Shown here: positions 14,410-21,307 of the stretch, piece by piece
How positions within the stretch are numbered: the first letter of the stretch is position 1
Layout of the letters: every line of letters begins with the position of its first letter
DNA from: JAJZOM01 sp046703545
Lineage (GTDB): Archaea > Thermoplasmatota > Thermoplasmata > Thermoplasmatales > Thermoplasmataceae
NCBI GenBank assembly: GCA_046703545.1
Contig: JBJKSX010000009.1
Location: 1 to 24,259 of the forward strand
Direction: 5' to 3'
Length of the DNA: 24,259 bases
Translations under genes and position numbers: made by a program
Notes under the pieces: generated by a model
The model's input: only the letters and a program-made list of their open reading frames with translations
Database searches by the model: none
What the model was told of the DNA's origin: nothing

Positions 14410-15891
14410 TTGACGCAAAATGACAACAAACCAGACTATGTGAGCATGGAAGAATACGATAGAAAGTACGCCTACAAGGTAATGGGAATACTTGTGGGCT
14501 TAGTCCTCACGGTAATGTATGTTGAGGGCATGCTTACACCGTCCCTTCCAAGCATAGAGCATGACTTCAGCATAACCGCGGCTCAGGCGAGCCTCATCCT
14601 ATCCATGTATATGGTTGGAGGTGTGGCGTTCACTCCCATTGTTGGAAAGCTGGGTGACATATACGGAAAGAGAAAGCTGCTTCTGGTCACACTGTTCATC
14701 TACGCATGTGCAGTGGCGGTGACAGGCTTTGTTCCCCGGTTCGAATACATGGTTATCTCCAGGACAATCCAGGGAATCGGGCTTTCAGTGATGCCCCTTG
14801 GATTCAGCCTTGTGAGGGAAGAGTTCCCCAAGGAACTTGTCCCAAAAGCGCAGGCCCTCATCAGCGCCATGTTTGGAGCCGGCTTTGCCATCAGCATTCC
14901 ATTGGGATCCTGGGTTTCTAATGTTGCCACTTGGAGATGGACATACCACACAGCAATTCCAGTGGTTTTCAGCCTGCTCATATTGAGCTATTTCGTCATT
15001 AAGGAATCACGGTTCAAGAGGCCGGAAGTCAAAATCGACTATTTCGGCGCTATTTCCCTTGCATCTGCCCTGTCAGCCTTCGTGCTGGCTATGTCGGAGG
15101 GTGCATCATGGGGCTGGTTCAATTTCAAGACTCTTGGCCTCATATTTGCCGGTGTGGCAATATTGGTGCCGCTGATCAGGTACGAACTAGGTTACACGAG
15201 GCAGGGCGGAGAAGCCATACTCAATTTCAAACTGCTTTCCATGAGGAACGTTCTCATTGCAAATCTCGTGCTCACAGTGGCCGGTTTGGGCATGTTCCTA
15301 TCCATGCAGGCCCTTACGTACAGGTTCTCTTTCGATTTCCATGAGTCCATTTTCGGAACAGGAGTATCTCTTGTCCCATTTGCAATAGGCACATTCATAT
15401 TGGGCCCCATTGCTGGAGTGCTTGTTTCCAAGACCGGGGTGAAGCCGCTTGCCATAGCTGGCGCACTCCTTTCAGCTCTCGGGTTCCTAATGGAGTCCAC
15501 TCTTCCTGGTTATGCATGGGTCCTGGCGTATGAGTTCTTCATAGGCGCAGGACTTTCGCTGTTGAACGGGACACTTATCAACTTTGTCGTTCTGACAGTG
15601 AATCCAAGAGACATGGGCCTGGCCACTGCAATGAATGGAACCTTCAGGTTCCTGGGAAGCAGCATTGGCGCCCCCATTGCAGGTTCAATACTCACCACCT
15701 ACGCATTGCAGGAATCGCTCTTCCTGAGGATACCTGAGGGTGTGGCATACACATACATATTCATTATAGCGGCAATCCTCTTTGTGGCTGCGGCACTTAT
15801 GATCCCGCTTGGAGCTGAGGTTCTTGGTAGAAGGGCCACCAAAAGGAGGAAAGCCCCGATTGGAATTGAAAAAACACCAACACTGGAATAA
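14410..15891 (+). CDS. MFS multidrug-type exporter (DHA2-like, about 14 helices)
   Basis: A 493-residue polytopic membrane protein. Helix 1 is followed by 'PSLPSIEHDFSITAAQASLILSMYMVGGVAFTPIVGKLGDIYGKRKLLL', which contains the MFS motif A G-K-L-G-D-I-Y-G-K-R-K and the L-P-x-I start typical of drug:H+ antiporters. Motif B/C-like segments follow (R-T-I-Q-G-I-G, then G-A-G-F-A-I-S-I-P-L-G-S-W). Length and an extra helix pair in the middle point to the 14-helix DHA2 group. Start is TTG at 14410, 8 nt after an AAGGTGA Shine-Dalgarno at the MarR stop. Coupling to a MarR regulator suggests inducible efflux of a toxic compound or organic acid. The C-terminus is basic and cytoplasmic. A T8 tract follows. 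Confidence 0.9.
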   Translation: MTQNDNKPDYVSMEEYDRKYAYKVMGILVGLVLTVMYVEGMLTPSLPSIEHDFSITAAQASLILSMYMVGGVAFTPIVGKLGDIYGKRKLLLVTLFIYACAVAVTGFVPRFEYMVISRTIQGIGLSVMPLGFSLVREEFPKELVPKAQALISAMFGAGFAISIPLGSWVSNVATWRWTYHTAIPVVFSLLILSYFVIKESRFKRPEVKIDYFGAISLASALSAFVLAMSEGASWGWFNFKTLGLIFAGVAILVPLIRYELGYTRQGGEAILNFKLLSMRNVLIANLVLTVAGLGMFLSMQALTYRFSFDFHESIFGTGVSLVPFAIGTFILGPIAGVLVSKTGVKPLAIAGALLSALGFLMESTLPGYAWVLAYEFFIGAGLSLLNGTLINFVVLTVNPRDMGLATAMNGTFRFLGSSIGAPIAGSILTTYALQESLFLRIPEGVAYTYIFIIAAILFVAAALMIPLGAEVLGRRATKRRKAPIGIEKTPTLE

Positions 15892-15912
15892 AATTTGGAA
15901 ATCCAGTGAAAT

Positions 15913-15930
15913 CTTCTTTTTTTTAAAAAA
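15913..15930. terminator. Bidirectional T/A-tract terminator
   Basis: CTTC followed by eight T then six A. The tract lies between the MFS stop (15891) and the convergent zinc-finger gene stop (15957), so each strand ends in an oligo-T run. Confidence 0.5.
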
Positions 15931-15956
15931 CAGTCAAGTGATGGGACGTCGAATAA

Positions 15957-16091
15957 TCAAACATCCTCAAGCTCGTGAATCCGCTCATGCTCCTCAATCT
16001 CAAGCGGATTGTAGGACCTGAAATCATGCTTGCTGCAGTAATGGACTGTTACTTCTTTTGTGGGGTGCTTTTCCTTTATCCAGAAAGTCAT
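15957..16091 (-). CDS. 44-residue single C2H2-like zinc-finger protein
   Basis: From the ATG at 16091 the product is 44 residues. It contains C-x2-H-x12-H-x3-H: Cys at residue 19, His 22, His 35, His 39. This is exactly the classical C2H2 zinc-finger spacing (C-x2-C-x12-H-x3-H) with the second Cys replaced by His. Hydrophobic residues fall near the expected positions (an aromatic between the second and third ligand, Ile three before the third), and 'HERIHE' mimics the H-x-R-x-H-x-E end of classical fingers. A longer frame begins at 16205, but a TATA-like box (16113-16121) sits about 25 nt before 16091, which favours the short form. Single-finger proteins of this size occur in archaea, usually of unknown role; DNA binding is possible. 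It is divergent from the ESCRT-like cluster, with starts 181 nt apart. Confidence 0.72.
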   Translation of the reverse strand: MTFWIKEKHPTKEVTVHYCSKHDFRSYNPLEIEEHERIHELEDV

Positions 16092-16112
16092 CAATATTGA
16101 TAGGCACTCTGA

Positions 16113-16121
16113 CTTAATAAT
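16113..16121 (-). promoter_or_regulatory. TATA-like box of the zinc-finger gene
   Basis: ATTATTAAG on the minus strand, about 25 nt before the ATG at 16091. Confidence 0.45.
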
Positions 16122-16230
16122 TTTTTCAATACAGGCAGTTTTCAGACCTGTGTGGAGAACTTGTGCAGTTGCAGACAGCAGAACATTTTGAAGGAGGGGA
16201 AACATCGGGAAGAAATTTTCATATGCATGT

Positions 16231-16240
16231 AAATTTAAAT
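16231..16240 (+). promoter_or_regulatory. TATA-like box of the ESCRT-like cluster
   Basis: AAATTTAAAT centred about 37 nt before the ATG at 16273. This predicts a transcription start near 16262 and a leader of about 10 nt. Confidence 0.5.
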
Positions 16241-16270
16241 ATCTCTAGTCCCTTAATTCTAACTAGAGAT
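16241..16270. promoter_or_regulatory. Perfect 9-bp inverted repeat at the ESCRT-like cluster promoter
   Basis: ATCTCTAGT (16241-16249) and ACTAGAGAT (16262-16270) are exact reverse complements with a 12-nt spacer. The repeat abuts the TATA-like box on one side and ends 2 nt before the ATG of the CdvB-like gene. It covers the predicted transcription start and is a candidate operator. Confidence 0.65.
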
Positions 16271-16272
16271 TC

Positions 16273-16887
16273 ATGGCTATCAAACTTAGAAAATCTGAAG
16301 ACGAAAAGAATTTTGAGAAGAGGTCCAAAATTTCGAAATGGAAGAGTGACATCGACCGGGCCATTCGTCAATACGAAAGAAATTACGAGAAAAATGTCCA
16401 GAGCTTAAGAACAGCCATAGATAGTGAAAATTCACCAAAAGCCAAGCTATTTGCCTCAAACATTGCAAATCTGGAAGGGGCTGTCAAGGGCCTCAAGGAT
16501 TACAAGCTTTTCCTGGAAAATGTAGATCTCAGCCTGCAATTTGCCAAAACCACCAAGGACATATGGGCATCTTTGAAGCAGAGCGCCAAAGACCTGGCCT
16601 CAAGCCAGCTGTCTGAATCCCAGATGGCCCAGGTCCAGCAGAATATCGAGAGCATTGTATCGGTATCGGAGCAGATTGAGGACAGGCTATCAGGACAACT
16701 TGAAATGATTACCCAGTCCGTGGACTCCAAGGGCATCTCAGACAAGAATGTTGAGGAGATAATAAGCAGGTTCACCCTTGACAGGAAACAGAAGGTTGAA
16801 GACAGTGAGTCCAAGATTGACGAAATGATCAGTGAAGCTAAAAGGAGCCTGGACAGCCAGAAAGAAAAGACAGACCAGAAGGAATGA
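16273..16887 (+). CDS. CdvB/ESCRT-III-like (Snf7-fold) coiled-coil protein
   Basis: A 204-residue, all-helical protein. The N-terminus is basic (K/R-rich, residues 3-46, long amphipathic helix). A turn at about 51-56 (SENSP) follows, then 'KAKLFASNIANLEGAVKGLKDYKLFLENVDLSLQFAKTTKDIW' (56-98). That segment follows the crenarchaeal CdvB pattern A-x-x-Y/F-A-x-E/N-I-A-x-L-x-x-x-x-K-x-L-x-x-x-x-x-x-L-E-x-V-x-L-x-L as I remember it. Further helices at 116-145 and 157-196 are acidic. A basic alpha-1/alpha-2 hairpin and acidic C-terminal helices are the ESCRT-III layout; polymers on membranes are remodelled by a Vps4-type ATPase, and one is encoded two genes downstream. No clear C-terminal MIT-interacting motif was found. 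Family assignment is by pattern and context, not by alignment. Confidence 0.72.
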   Translation: MAIKLRKSEDEKNFEKRSKISKWKSDIDRAIRQYERNYEKNVQSLRTAIDSENSPKAKLFASNIANLEGAVKGLKDYKLFLENVDLSLQFAKTTKDIWASLKQSAKDLASSQLSESQMAQVQQNIESIVSVSEQIEDRLSGQLEMITQSVDSKGISDKNVEEIISRFTLDRKQKVEDSESKIDEMISEAKRSLDSQKEKTDQKE

Positions 16888-16939
16888 GCTCCAAAGGCTC
16901 AGCAGAAAAATATTCCGGGCCCAATTCACAAGGTGAAAC

Positions 16940-17359
16940 ATGAGTCTAATATTGAAGTCGGTTCTTCATTACACAGACGGGATGATCAAGGACAAGAGCG
17001 CATCAAACCTGTACCTCTTTGTCCATCCCAGCAAGCTCAAGGGCCCCTATGGATTGATGCCCCTTTCCAGGGTTTCCGGCATCATTGTTTCTGCGGAACC
17101 TTCAAAAGCCAACGAAGAAGATGAATCTTACAATTCCATGTATGAAGCCGTAAGTGGAATACCCATATCCATGATTTTCCATCCCGCTTATGAAACAAGG
17201 GATTTCCTGTATATCACAAAGCATACGTCCCAACAGCTCAGCAAGGTTGGCATTGTGCCAAATGATTATACGCTCACGGTGGAAATTACAAATGTAAAGA
17301 GTGGGTTGCTTTCCAGGAAGGTCTATCCCAAGGCGCAAGTGCACGATAACGAGGAATGA
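16940..17359 (+). CDS. Uncharacterised beta-rich protein between the CdvB-like and Vps4-like genes
   Basis: A 139-residue soluble protein without signal peptide or membrane helix; no family recognised. It is predicted mostly as strands: 'LILKSVLHYT', 'NLYLFVHP', 'RVSGIIVSAE', 'PISMIFHP', 'DFLYIT', 'DYTLTVEITNV'. A charged, probably flexible insert (KANEEDESYNS) lies at about residues 57-67, and an acidic C-terminus follows. An AAGGTGA Shine-Dalgarno is placed 3-5 nt before the ATG. It starts 52 nt after the CdvB-like stop and ends 3 nt before the ATPase start, so it is co-transcribed. By position it could be an adaptor or membrane-recruitment factor replacing CdvA (inference). Sequence does not show a clear PRC barrel. 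Confidence 0.82.
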   Translation: MSLILKSVLHYTDGMIKDKSASNLYLFVHPSKLKGPYGLMPLSRVSGIIVSAEPSKANEEDESYNSMYEAVSGIPISMIFHPAYETRDFLYITKHTSQQLSKVGIVPNDYTLTVEITNVKSGLLSRKVYPKAQVHDNEE

Positions 17360-17362
17360 ACA

Positions 17363-18469
17363 GTGTCAGCTCAAAGAGGAACACTTGAAGATGAAATCCA
17401 ATCCATTTACGCATCATTTATCGACTGCGTCTCTGAGGAGCGCAATGGTACTGGCAGAACCCGGTCAGGCTGCCTGGAGGAGGTGCTCCATAAGCTGGAG
17501 ATTTTCAAGCAGAATAACGCTGGTATCTTTTCCGACAAGGTGGATACACTCACTGAACTCATTAGGACCAGGATACAGAACCTGAAATCCACCGAGAATG
17601 AGGGCAGCAGAGAAGACGAATTTGAAAAGCGCTTCAATGAGATCGGGGTGAGGTACGTGAAGGCCCCTGTGAGGAATTTCAAAGATGTCCAGGGCATGGA
17701 GAAGATAAAGAAGCTGCTGCGGACCAATGTGATATATCCCCTTCGTTTCGGTGAACTTTCCAAGGAGTTTGGCATAAGGACCAGCGGCGGGATCCTGTTT
17801 TACGGGCCACCTGGAAACGGCAAGACTTACCTTGCAGAGTCACTGGCCGGTGAGGCAGGCATCAGTTTCCTGGAGCTTAACCCGGCCTTCCTGTACAATG
17901 AATTCTTTGGCAAGTTCGAGAAGAACATATCCGAGATTTTCCGGCTTGCAAAAGAGACAGCCCCGAACATACTTTTCTTCGATGAAGTTGAGACTCTTAT
18001 CCCGAGAAGGGAGAAGGCGGATCACAGTGTGGTGAAGCGTGGGGTTACCCAGCTGCTCATAGAGATTAACAGGCTGTTCAATGACGAGGAGGGCCAGACT
18101 TACCTTGTTGCGGCCACGAATCTGCCCTGGGACATAGACCCAGCAATGTTGAGGCCGGGAAGGTTTGATTTCAAGGTGTACGTGCCACTGCCAAACAGCG
18201 AGGACCGCGAAGCCCTGATCCGTAACAGGCTTCAGTACAATGCGTTCTCAAGGGACATAAGCACTGCCGAAATAGTAAAAATGACAGAGGGATTTTCTGT
18301 TTCGGACATAGATTTCATAATGAAACAGTCCTCTGAAAATGTGTTCTATGAAGCTGTCGAATATGGAAAGAAGAGAAAGATAACCAAGGAGGACATCATG
18401 GATTGCATCGCAAAGATAAAGCCAAGCTCCAACGAGGAAATCATAAGGAAATACGAGCAATTCGCCTGA
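17363..18469 (+). CDS. Vps4/CdvC-like AAA ATPase
   Basis: A 368-residue AAA protein with one ATPase domain. Residues 1-90 are helical and could be an MIT-like substrate-binding domain, with a linker to about 100. The AAA core has Walker A GPPGNGKT (148-155), a pore-loop-1 region N-E-F-F-G-K-F-E-K (179-187, aligning with the Vps4 K-W-x-G-E-S-E-K position), Walker B ILFFDE (203-208), sensor N253 in VAATNLP, and arginines R264/R267 in MLRPGRFD. The small domain is followed by 'ITKEDIMDCIAKIKPSSNEEIIRKYEQFA', matching the C-terminal K-P-S/T-x-x-x-x-x-x-x-x-Y-x-x-F helix characteristic of the Vps4/katanin (meiotic) clade. GTG start 3 nt after the previous stop, with GAGGA upstream. Its likely role is disassembly and remodelling of the ESCRT-III-like polymer. 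A proteasome-type or CDC48-fragment AAA is less likely given the C-terminal helix. Confidence 0.85.
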   Translation: MSAQRGTLEDEIQSIYASFIDCVSEERNGTGRTRSGCLEEVLHKLEIFKQNNAGIFSDKVDTLTELIRTRIQNLKSTENEGSREDEFEKRFNEIGVRYVKAPVRNFKDVQGMEKIKKLLRTNVIYPLRFGELSKEFGIRTSGGILFYGPPGNGKTYLAESLAGEAGISFLELNPAFLYNEFFGKFEKNISEIFRLAKETAPNILFFDEVETLIPRREKADHSVVKRGVTQLLIEINRLFNDEEGQTYLVAATNLPWDIDPAMLRPGRFDFKVYVPLPNSEDREALIRNRLQYNAFSRDISTAEIVKMTEGFSVSDIDFIMKQSSENVFYEAVEYGKKRKITKEDIMDCIAKIKPSSNEEIIRKYEQFA

Positions 18470-18545
18470 ATGTATACTGAAAAAAGAATTTGCTTTATTA
18501 ATTTATATTCACTGTAATATACCCCGCAAAAATTTATAACCTGAA

Positions 18546-18926
18546 ATGAGTAGCATGATTGGATTCTTTATGGGTGTAGAACAGTTTTTGGCACCGGGAG
18601 AAAATATACGGTATACGTCTCCAACGTCAGTAACATTTCAGGGGGATATGTACACTTTGCACATTACCGACAGAAGGATTCTATGGCACAAGACAAAGGG
18701 GCTGATCTTCAAGAAGAACAATTTTGTGGGTGTGCCCATTGAACAGGTGAAGAACATAACATACCAGGAAAAGGGGCTCGCCAGAAAGAGGGCATTGGTC
18801 ACCATCCAGATGGGGAGCAAGAGTTATGAGTTCGCCGGCTCGTTGGAATCCATGAAGGCGGCGTATGGCGAGCTTCAATCATACCAGATGATGGACAGGG
18901 AACTCCATAAGCCCCCCCAGGAATGA
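18546..18926 (+). CDS. PH-like (bacterial PH/GRAM-type) domain protein
   Basis: 126 residues forming a single PH-like domain: 'GVEQFLAPGENIRYTSP' then 'YTLHITDRRILWHK' (T-x-x-R-I-L is the usual bPH_2/GRAM core), 'FVGVPIEQVKNITYQEKG', 'ALVTIQMGSKSYEFAG', and a closing helix 'SLESMKAAYGELQSYQMM'. Such domains bind lipids or proteins at membranes. It is on the same strand 76 nt after the Vps4-like gene, separated by an AT-rich stretch with TATA-like elements (18499-18510, 18515-18523, 18529-18538). It therefore probably has its own promoter, and the start may be the internal ATG at 18555 rather than 18546. Membrane targeting for the neighbouring ESCRT-like system is an attractive but unproven role. 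Confidence 0.8.
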   Translation: MSSMIGFFMGVEQFLAPGENIRYTSPTSVTFQGDMYTLHITDRRILWHKTKGLIFKKNNFVGVPIEQVKNITYQEKGLARKRALVTIQMGSKSYEFAGSLESMKAAYGELQSYQMMDRELHKPPQE

Positions 18927-18942
18927 TAGAAACACAATCCCC

Positions 18943-18957
18943 ATTTTTCCTTTTTTT
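18943..18957 (+). terminator. T-tract terminator after the PH-like gene
   Basis: Two T runs (five and seven T, split by CC) starting 17 nt after the stop at 18926. Confidence 0.5.
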
Positions 18958-19103
18958 AGTTCTTCATAAGTTGACAGGAACTCTGGCCTTTTCCGCGTGC
19001 AATCAACCCAGAATGTGAATTATGGCACAAAGCTGAATGTTGCAAGGAATCTGTCTAATGATTCAGCAATCGTGTTATTATAAGGAACCTGACCGATTTG
19101 ATT

Positions 19104-19388
19104 ATGGCAACTTATGTGTTCTTGGTAAGTCTCACGGAAAAGGGGAAATCCCATTTTGAGGAGATCAGAAAAGGGGGAATCGGGCTCTCGGATACCATAA
19201 AGAAACTTGGAGGCCGCAGCAAAGGTGCCTTCATGACGCTGGGAAGATTCGACATTGTTGAAGTGGTGGAGTTTCCAGACGATTTAGCAGCATTGAAGTT
19301 CTCCATGAAGAATTCTGAAAAAGGCTACGCAAACGTTGAAACCCTGAAGGGTTTTTCTGAAAAAGAGACCGAATTCGCAATTCCGTGA
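19104..19388 (+). CDS. GYD-domain protein
   Basis: 94 residues from the ATG at 19104. It matches the GYD family (PF08734) pattern: 'TYVFLVSLTEKGKSHFEEI', a helix 'LSDTIKKLGGRSKGAFMTLGRFDIVEVVEFPDDLAALKFSM', then 'ETLKGFSEKE'. The family G-x-Y/F-D motif is present as G-R-F-D. It is a dimeric alpha/beta ferredoxin-like fold of unknown function, common in archaea and bacteria. A TTG six nt upstream is in frame, but the TATA-like TTATTATAA at about 19075-19083 lies 24 nt before the ATG, which fits a leaderless ATG. A hairpin with T-rich tail follows. Confidence 0.88.
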   Translation: MATYVFLVSLTEKGKSHFEEIRKGGIGLSDTIKKLGGRSKGAFMTLGRFDIVEVVEFPDDLAALKFSMKNSEKGYANVETLKGFSEKETEFAIP

Positions 19389-19407
19389 TGCTTGAGTTTG
19401 AGAAAAT

Positions 19408-19427
19408 ATGCAGGGAAGTCCCTGCAT
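19408..19427 (+). terminator. Hairpin downstream of the GYD gene
   Basis: ATGCAGGG and CCCTGCAT form a perfect 8-bp stem with an AAGT loop, followed by TCAATTTTATTTC. It lies 20 nt after the GYD stop. It resembles an intrinsic terminator or 3' stabilising stem. Confidence 0.6.
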
Positions 19428-19578
19428 TCAATTTTATTTCTTGAGAGAGAGTTTGGGCCTGTTATCAAAACAGAATTCATGTTTTGTGCTGTTGGGGCAG
19501 TGAATGGCAAGGATTCAGTATCACCTTGGGATGCCAGCATTTTGAAGCTCAACAGTCAAATCCAATACACTCTACACT

Positions 19579-20139
19579 TCACTCTTTCTGTGCCATCAGA
19601 TGCCCGGACAATGCCAGTGCCCAGAACAGTGTCGGGTAAACAATCATCCGTTCCATGCCACCGCCCCCCAGCCCATAGAGCCTGCCGGTTGCGTACAGGA
19701 AGATGGATACAAGAACCAGGATGCCAACCAGGGGAGATATTACCCTGAGTGGTGTGCCTTTGTGTGTCACAAAAAGTATGGCAGTTATTCCGCCAAATAT
19801 GAAGGCAAGGAAGGCGAATACCGAATGCAGCGATGGATAATCTACAAGATAGGGGAAAATGCCAACCCCGAATGCGCCAACTCCAACCAGAATCAATGTG
19901 GCCTGCCACGCTTCCTTCCTCTTGCCGGACAGAAGTATGATGGCAGAAATAATCACGAGAGCCCCCATTATCAGGATGGAATAATAGAAAATCTCACCAT
20001 TTGTGCCTATTCCCAGGCTGCTTATGGAATCAGCATGCATGGAGTAGCCTGATCTCAGTGCCTCGCCGAGGAGCAAGGCCATAGAAAACAGGAATACGCC
20101 AATAAATATCAGTGAACCTGCGATCCGTTCTGTATTCAT
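19579..20139 (-). CDS. DUF998-family membrane protein
   Basis: A 186-residue membrane protein with about six helices. The first loop reads 'HADSISSLGIG', the S-x-L/S-x-L-G motif typical of DUF998 proteins, after helix 1 (IAGSLIFIGVFLFSMALLLGEAL). Later helices include 'GEIFYYSILIMGALVIISAIILL', 'ATLILVGVGAFGVGIFP', 'HSVFAFLAFIFGGITAILFV' and 'VISPLVGILVLVSIFLYATG'. A glycine stretch (GLGGGG) precedes the last helix. Function unknown. ATG at 20139 with a TTTTTAAGC box about 18 nt upstream. Minus strand, single gene. Confidence 0.85.
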   Translation of the reverse strand: MNTERIAGSLIFIGVFLFSMALLLGEALRSGYSMHADSISSLGIGTNGEIFYYSILIMGALVIISAIILLSGKRKEAWQATLILVGVGAFGVGIFPYLVDYPSLHSVFAFLAFIFGGITAILFVTHKGTPLRVISPLVGILVLVSIFLYATGRLYGLGGGGMERMIVYPTLFWALALSGHLMAQKE

Positions 20140-20270
20140 TCTTAAAGTAAGGAGCTTAAAAATGAATAAAGGTTTTGGAGGTATTTGAAAATCTATACGT
20201 TCTGCGTGAGAAATGTAAACGTTGAATAATCAGGCTCAAGGGCTATTAACTCTCCCGCACATTGATTTCT

Positions 20271-20477
20271 ATGTTCCTTGTTGGATTTATAATCCTGTTC
20301 TCCATTGGGGTTGCCATCATCGTGAAGCTTGAGACTGACTTCTATTTCAGGTACAGGGCTGAAGTCGAGAAGACTGTTTTTTCCCTCATGGTGGACTATT
20401 TCAGAAAACACATTCTTTATTTCCTGCTGGCTTTGGCGTCTCTGGCGGGCAGCTTCGCCTCACTTGCTTTTGGTTGA
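20271..20477 (+). CDS. Small two-helix membrane protein, uncharacterised
   Basis: 68 residues from the ATG at 20271: helix 1 'MFLVGFIILFSIGVAIIVKL', an amphipathic charged middle (ETDFYFRYRAEVEKTVFSLMVDYFRKH), helix 2 'ILYFLLALASLAGSFASLAFG'. A clear hydrophobic/charged/hydrophobic layout and a CTATTAAC box 25 nt upstream support a real gene. A TTG at 20262 is an alternative start. No family recognised. The partly overlapping antisense frame looks spurious. Confidence 0.6.
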   Translation: MFLVGFIILFSIGVAIIVKLETDFYFRYRAEVEKTVFSLMVDYFRKHILYFLLALASLAGSFASLAFG

Positions 20478-20736
20478 GTGGATTGTGTTAAGAGCACTAT
20501 AGGCTGCTTTCTGGCGATACATGGAGGTTTTGGATCAGGGACCTTTGAGAGAAGTCGATAGACAGTCTCGGTGGTAACTGTGTAGTGAAGGGTGATTCTA
20601 TCAACCCTCCTTCTGGCCATTTATCTGTTGTAACCGGGATTACACTGAACAAAGTGTTCTTTTTGCCACGGGTTCAGGGGAGAATCACACAGCCTGTGCG
20701 CTGCCGCGATGGGTGCCATGGACTGCCAACAGGAAG
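20478..20736. other. Non-coding stretch, possible decayed gene
   Basis: 259 nt without a convincing gene. It is richer in G/C than the flanks, and short frames on both strands lack family features. A minus-strand frame ending at 20620 begins MARRRVDRITLHYTVTTETV; it could be a remnant of a mobile or foreign gene, but I could not identify it. Confidence 0.3.
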
Positions 20737-21180
20737 TCATTGCCTGGTGCTTTCAATCTGGCGGCCCTTGCGCCAGATAAGGGCAGTGACAAATCCAAGG
20801 ACAAAGAACACTGACAAGTTACCATAGAGTCCCAGTATGTTTGTGGGGAAGAATGAAATGAAAACCACGTTAACAATGACCAGGAACAGGACCATTGCCT
20901 GATATTTGTTCCTAATGGTTCGCATATCCTGTGATGGATCAAACTTGCCCATATTGGCGTTGTTTATTGATGACCTGACCCTGGTTGCAAGAAGGTAGAA
21001 GTATACCGCTGCAGAGCTCAGGAACCAGAAAGCAATGAAGCTCACCAATAGAGCCTGTATGAACGAGTGATAGCCAACTTCTAGGAATGCAACTATTACT
21101 GAAATTGGCAATGATATTATCGCCCCAACCATTATCTCGATAAGTGGGCGCCTCAATCTGGGGCTAAAGCTATCAAACAA
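20737..21180 (-). CDS. Four-helix membrane protein, uncharacterised
   Basis: 147 residues with four hydrophobic segments: about 17-33 (MVGAIISLPISVIVAFL), 40-65 (FIQALLVSFIAFWFLSSAAVYFYLLA), 93-113 (AMVLFLVIVNVVFISFFP) and 117-137 (LGLYGNLSVFFVLGFVTALIW). A charged cytoplasmic loop (RVRSSINNANMGKFDPSQDMRTIRNKYQ) separates the pairs. No family recognised. The start is a TTG at 21180 preceded by GGGAG and a TATA-like stretch (21203-21212); an ATG at 21132 is a possible alternative. Confidence 0.7.
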   Translation of the reverse strand: MFDSFSPRLRRPLIEIMVGAIISLPISVIVAFLEVGYHSFIQALLVSFIAFWFLSSAAVYFYLLATRVRSSINNANMGKFDPSQDMRTIRNKYQAMVLFLVIVNVVFISFFPTNILGLYGNLSVFFVLGFVTALIWRKGRQIESTRQ

Positions 21181-21307
21181 CTCCCTTATGTATTATACTA
21201 TAAATATATTAATTTTTCTGCAATGTTCACTCCGGAACCCTTCTGGTGTCCACTGAACCATAGTTGAACCTCTATTTCTGATAGGTGTCTTTGACCAAGC
21301 AGGTGCC

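Noticed and set aside
16092..16205. 38-residue N-terminal extension of the zinc-finger protein
   Set aside because: The TATA-like box at 16113-16121 lies inside it, and the extension has no zinc ligand pattern.
19392..19748. Plus-strand frame of 118 codons after the GYD gene
   Set aside because: It starts at the hairpin, and its second half is antisense to the DUF998 gene; no family features.
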